64,000 nt of DNA. Origin: Sitta carolinensis. Taxonomy: Eukaryota; Chordata; Aves; Passeriformes; Sittidae. The stretch spans positions 2,898,452 to 2,962,451 of the forward strand of contig CM063294.1 in NCBI GenBank assembly GCA_032173965.1. The letters run 5' to 3'. The notes below the pieces were generated by a model. It had not been told where the DNA came from and made no database searches. It worked only from the letters and a program-made list of their open reading frames with translations. Shown in pieces: positions 61,201-64,000 of this stretch (position 1 is the stretch's first letter; each line of letters opens with the position of its first letter). Made by a program: the position numbers and the translations under genes.

Positions 61201-63129
61201 CCACTGGAGATGGGACAGCCTTGTCAACCGGCTTGTTTTTTGTCAGTGCTGTCAAAGTCAGCTTGTCAGCAAAGGCTGAACAAGGTTGGCCAGGCTTTTT
61301 GGTGCCTCCTACGATTTCAAATTTTGCCTTTGCCAGATTTGTAGGCCGTCATTAACGGGGCTGTTTAGTGGTTAGGGAACTGCTGGGACTTGCGACTTCG
61401 CCTTGCCCAGCGTGCGGGCATCTGGAGCAGGAGGCATGCCAGGGCGCTCCATTGTATAATGCAACTTTATATCTATATAAAAATGATAGCTGCAGGGAGC
61501 CAGCAGGAGTCTCCTGGTGGGAGTGCAGAAGCAGAGACACCGTGTGTGCCCAGGTTTCTGTCTCCTCACCTGTGCTGGTCAGAGCCGCTGTGCGTGACCG
61601 TGGCCGACACCTCTGGGGTTGCCAGAGAGCATGGCCTGCGTCAGAGCCTGACCTTTCCTCCTGTAAACTCTTCAGCAGATGTTTATAAATGTATTTGGAA
61701 TCTTTAGCTGGTAAGATCAGCTAAGAAAAAAAAAATTTACAAACAGGAAGGACTTATCTAGTTCTTCAGTGGATTTATTTGCACTGCATCGTTTGTCCAG
61801 GTGGATCTGTGAATGGTCTCCTGGCCTGAGAACCCCAAGATATGTCTGCCTTCAGATGAGTCCTAAGAAGTTAATTGACACAGCATTCCAGAAAAAAGCT
61901 CCTTTCTTTTTGTGGTTTGCTATGAGAAGGATTTTTCTCAGCTTTAATATCTGCAGGGGGTAGTTACAAAAGCAGCTGTTCTGTCATTAAAGGAGGATGG
62001 AGGAGTCCTGTCTGACTGAGCAGCATATTCATTCTCCTCCATTAACTCTCTGCTGAGATCTACAGCTGAGATGACCAAATGATGTCAAAGTGGGGTGTTT
62101 TTGGGTGAATTCTCCTCTTCCCTTTCTGTAAAGTCTTAGCAACTCTTGGCTTCCAGTGAAGAAGACAGAATACTAAAAAAAGAGACTGCTTTATGAAATG
62201 TCTAGACTTAATGAAAGCAGAGAGCACCAGGCCTCTCATGGGAGAACCCCCTTCAGAAATATCTAGAGAAAGATGGTTAGAATTAAACTTTATGGGGACA
62301 TTTAAATTCTCTTGTGGAATAACATGCCAGAGATAAACCCATGTGAAGCTAAATAACACATTTGGTCTATTACCGTGATCAACAGTGGTAACAGTTCTTA
62401 CTGCACTGTGTCTGTGGCCCAAGTCGACCAGCCAAAAGCTGTACAGGAAATTCAAAATGGAAAATAAGCCTGAAGTAAGCTTCCTCTGAATATCACCGTC
62501 AGTCAGGCTGCCCATAGCATCCAGCTTTGCAGCAAACTCCAGTGTATTCTTGCAAGCCTTTGGGGATCTCACAGTGTCCTTTGAGGGATGAGGTATTTTA
62601 GGGATATGCTGGCACAAAGTGCTGCTGCTCAGCAGTGCTGTTTCTAGTCCCATCCAGAAAACAGCTGCTGGGGCTGGGGCTCTCCCCCCTTCCTGTCGTG
62701 GTACTGACACAAAGCAAGGCTCTGAATTTTTAAGAAGTCATATGGTGGCTGCTCTGGTGTCCCTCTAATTGCTCTTGTCTGCAGAGAGGGAAATTCCCTG
62801 AAATACCACTTCTCAGGCCAGGGAGATCTCCTGCCATGTGCCTTGGGCAAAGCTCCCTCCAGCCCTGTTGCTGATTCACACCAGAGTGGCTTGGCCTTCC
62901 ACAGCCATCTCCCACCTCCAGCACAGCCCTGGAGGAGCCACCATCCCAGGGACCCTTGTGGCAGGTCCAGAACCTCCCCGGCCTGTCCCCAGTGCCATGG
63001 CCCCAAGCAGCAGTGGCTCATGTCAGCTGTGCCACCTTGAATCATCTGGCCAGCAGGATGTCCAGCCAGGTTTGTGGCCCATTAGCCTTTCTCTATCTCA
63101 GAAGGTCCAGTCTGTTGAGTCTGGTGCTG
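58261..63129. other. Intronic, no gene seen
   Basis: No CR1 copy or exon with a known product. A stretch at 61330-61490 combines CpG (AGGCCGTCATTAACGGGG and TTGCGACTTCGCC) with TATATCTATATAAAAATG and could be regulatory. A 216-codon open frame on - (62060-62710) is unsupported. Confidence 0.35.
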
Positions 63130-63595
63130 ACCCTGGTCACTGCAATGTAAGGAAGATATTAAACTCCTAGAGAGTGTCCAAAGGATGGTGGTGAAGCTGA
63201 AGAAGGGTTTGGAGCTGTCTGAGAGGTGGCTGAGGAGGACACTTGATCTGTTCAGCCTGGAGAGGAGGAGGCTGAGGGGACACCTCATCACAGTCTACAA
63301 TTTCCTTGTGAGGGGAAGAGGAGAAACAGACACTGCTCTCTTTCCTCTGGTGACCAGTGACAGGACCCGAGGCTGGAGCTGTGTCAGGAGCGTTTTTTGT
63401 TGGATACCAGGGAAAGGTTCTTCCCCAGAGGGTGGCCAGGCACTGAACAGGCTCCCCAGGGCTGCCCAGCCAATCAGCACTCTCAGGCACAGGGTGGGAT
63501 TATTGAGGAGTCCTGTGCAGGGCCAGGAGTGTTTGTCAACCCTCGTGGGTCCCTTCCAAGCCAGGGTATTCCATGACTCTGTGGTTCTGAGACTG
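63130..63595 (+). mobile_element. CR1 LINE 3' fragment (about 465 bp, longest simple copy)
   Basis: CR1 landmarks in order: CTCCTAGAGAGTGTCCAAAG, GTGGCTGAGGAGGACACTTG, TTCAGCCTGGAGAGGAGGAG, CTGAGGGGACACCTCATCAC, CAGTGACAGGACCCGAGGC, CCAGGGAAAGGTTCTTCCCC, ACTGAACAGGCTCCCCAGGG, CTCTCAGGCACAGGGTGGGA, GTCCTGTGCAGGGCCAGGAG, GGGTCCCTTCCAAGCCAGGG and TATTCCATGACTCTGTGG. The 3' tail is intact. Confidence 0.95.
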
Positions 63596-64000
63596 TCGCT
63601 GCCCACGCCAGGCAGGGGTCGGTGGGGCACCCACGGCGCAGGCTCCTTCTCTCCGGAGGGGGCTGCTCTGAGTCCAGACCCGTGGCATGCCTGTGGCAGG
63701 CAGCTGAGCCTGAAGCACAGGCTTTAGCTGGTGTGTAATTGCCCAGCCAGCTGAGCCTGGCACCCGGCAGAGATCCGGGATGAGCACAGAGCCTGCCTGT
63801 CTCCTTGCGGGCTGGGCTGAGCCATGGCACAGGGTGAGGTGTGTGACCCCCCGGGCACCCAGCCCGGCACAGCCCCTTGCCCTCTGCTCCCCTCCTGGGC
63901 TCCCCACAGCCCTGCCCCCCGAGATTGGGGATGGGCACGGGGCAGGGACAGACTCCAGAGCAAAGGCACCTTCCCTGACCTGAGCCAGCCTGGAGACAGG
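63596..64000. other. GC-rich intronic end of window
   Basis: GC-rich with moderate CpG at its left edge (CACGGCGCAGG, CTCTCCGGAGG). No gene is recognised and the window ends here. Confidence 0.4.

Larger units (their letters stand above)
4917..64000 (+). other. NRG2: NRG2 intron 1 (5' part; 3' end outside window)
   Basis: Intron 1 begins with GTACGG at 4917. No segment encoding the Ig-like domain of NRG2 (expected to carry a CEAAAGNPQP-type motif) was found on + downstream, so the intron is inferred to extend beyond the window. A very long first intron is known for mammalian NRG2. The interval contains repeats, CpG-rich patches and candidate regulatory blocks listed separately. Confidence 0.7.

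Noticed and set aside
62060..62710. 216-codon minus-strand open frame with a GTAAGA donor-like site at 62401
   Set aside because: Part of the peptide looks protein-like, but there is no recognised family, no clear acceptor and no partner exon. Its length is plausible by chance in 64 kb.
4917..64000. Search for NRG2 exon 2 (Ig-like domain)
   Set aside because: No translation with the expected WFKDGKEL or CEAAAGNPQP-type motif was found on +. A spliced alignment with a bird NRG2 mRNA would settle it.
1..64000. tRNA, rRNA, CRISPR, phage or bacterial operon content
   Set aside because: No cloverleaf, array of direct repeats with unique spacers, or closely spaced same-strand coding genes was seen. 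The DNA is vertebrate in character.

Overview
The window looks like bird nuclear DNA. It carries at least ten fragments of CR1, the dominant avian LINE. It also carries one recognisable protein-coding exon, whose product matches the amino-terminal part of neuregulin-2 (NRG2). Coding content is very low, GC content is moderate, and a sharp CpG island sits at the exon, as expected for a vertebrate gene promoter. The species cannot be fixed from what is visible here.

Layout. Positions 1 to about 3880 are the 5' flank of NRG2: non-coding, with two CR1 pieces (690-750 and about 1300-1516) and a GC-rich patch (2986-3560). A CpG island spans about 3880-5600. It contains a GTGCC pentamer array in the leader, the NRG2 first coding exon on the + strand (ATG at 4493, splice donor at 4917), and just after the donor a (GATGC)17 array. 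From 4917 to the end of the window everything is best read as NRG2 intron 1. No second NRG2 exon (immunoglobulin-like domain) was found, so the intron appears to run past position 64000.

The intron holds CR1 fragments (eight in the window on +, two on -), GT microsatellites, a 33-bp minisatellite (51457-51672), a degenerate repeat field (31925-32400), three further CpG-rich patches that could be alternative promoters or enhancers (10270-10720, 47640-48010, 58070-58260), and AT-rich blocks dense in TAAT or retained CpG that look like conserved non-coding elements. Two stretches are not explained by this picture. One is an exon-like 78-bp segment on the - strand (56649-56726). The other is a roughly 2-kb pyrimidine-rich tract (36606-38520) next to a CR1 copy.

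I see no operon, phage, CRISPR array or bacterial system. Most long open frames here are chance products of GC-rich or repetitive DNA. The most useful leads are the two repeat arrays flanking NRG2 exon 1, the - strand exon-like segment, and the candidate regulatory blocks.
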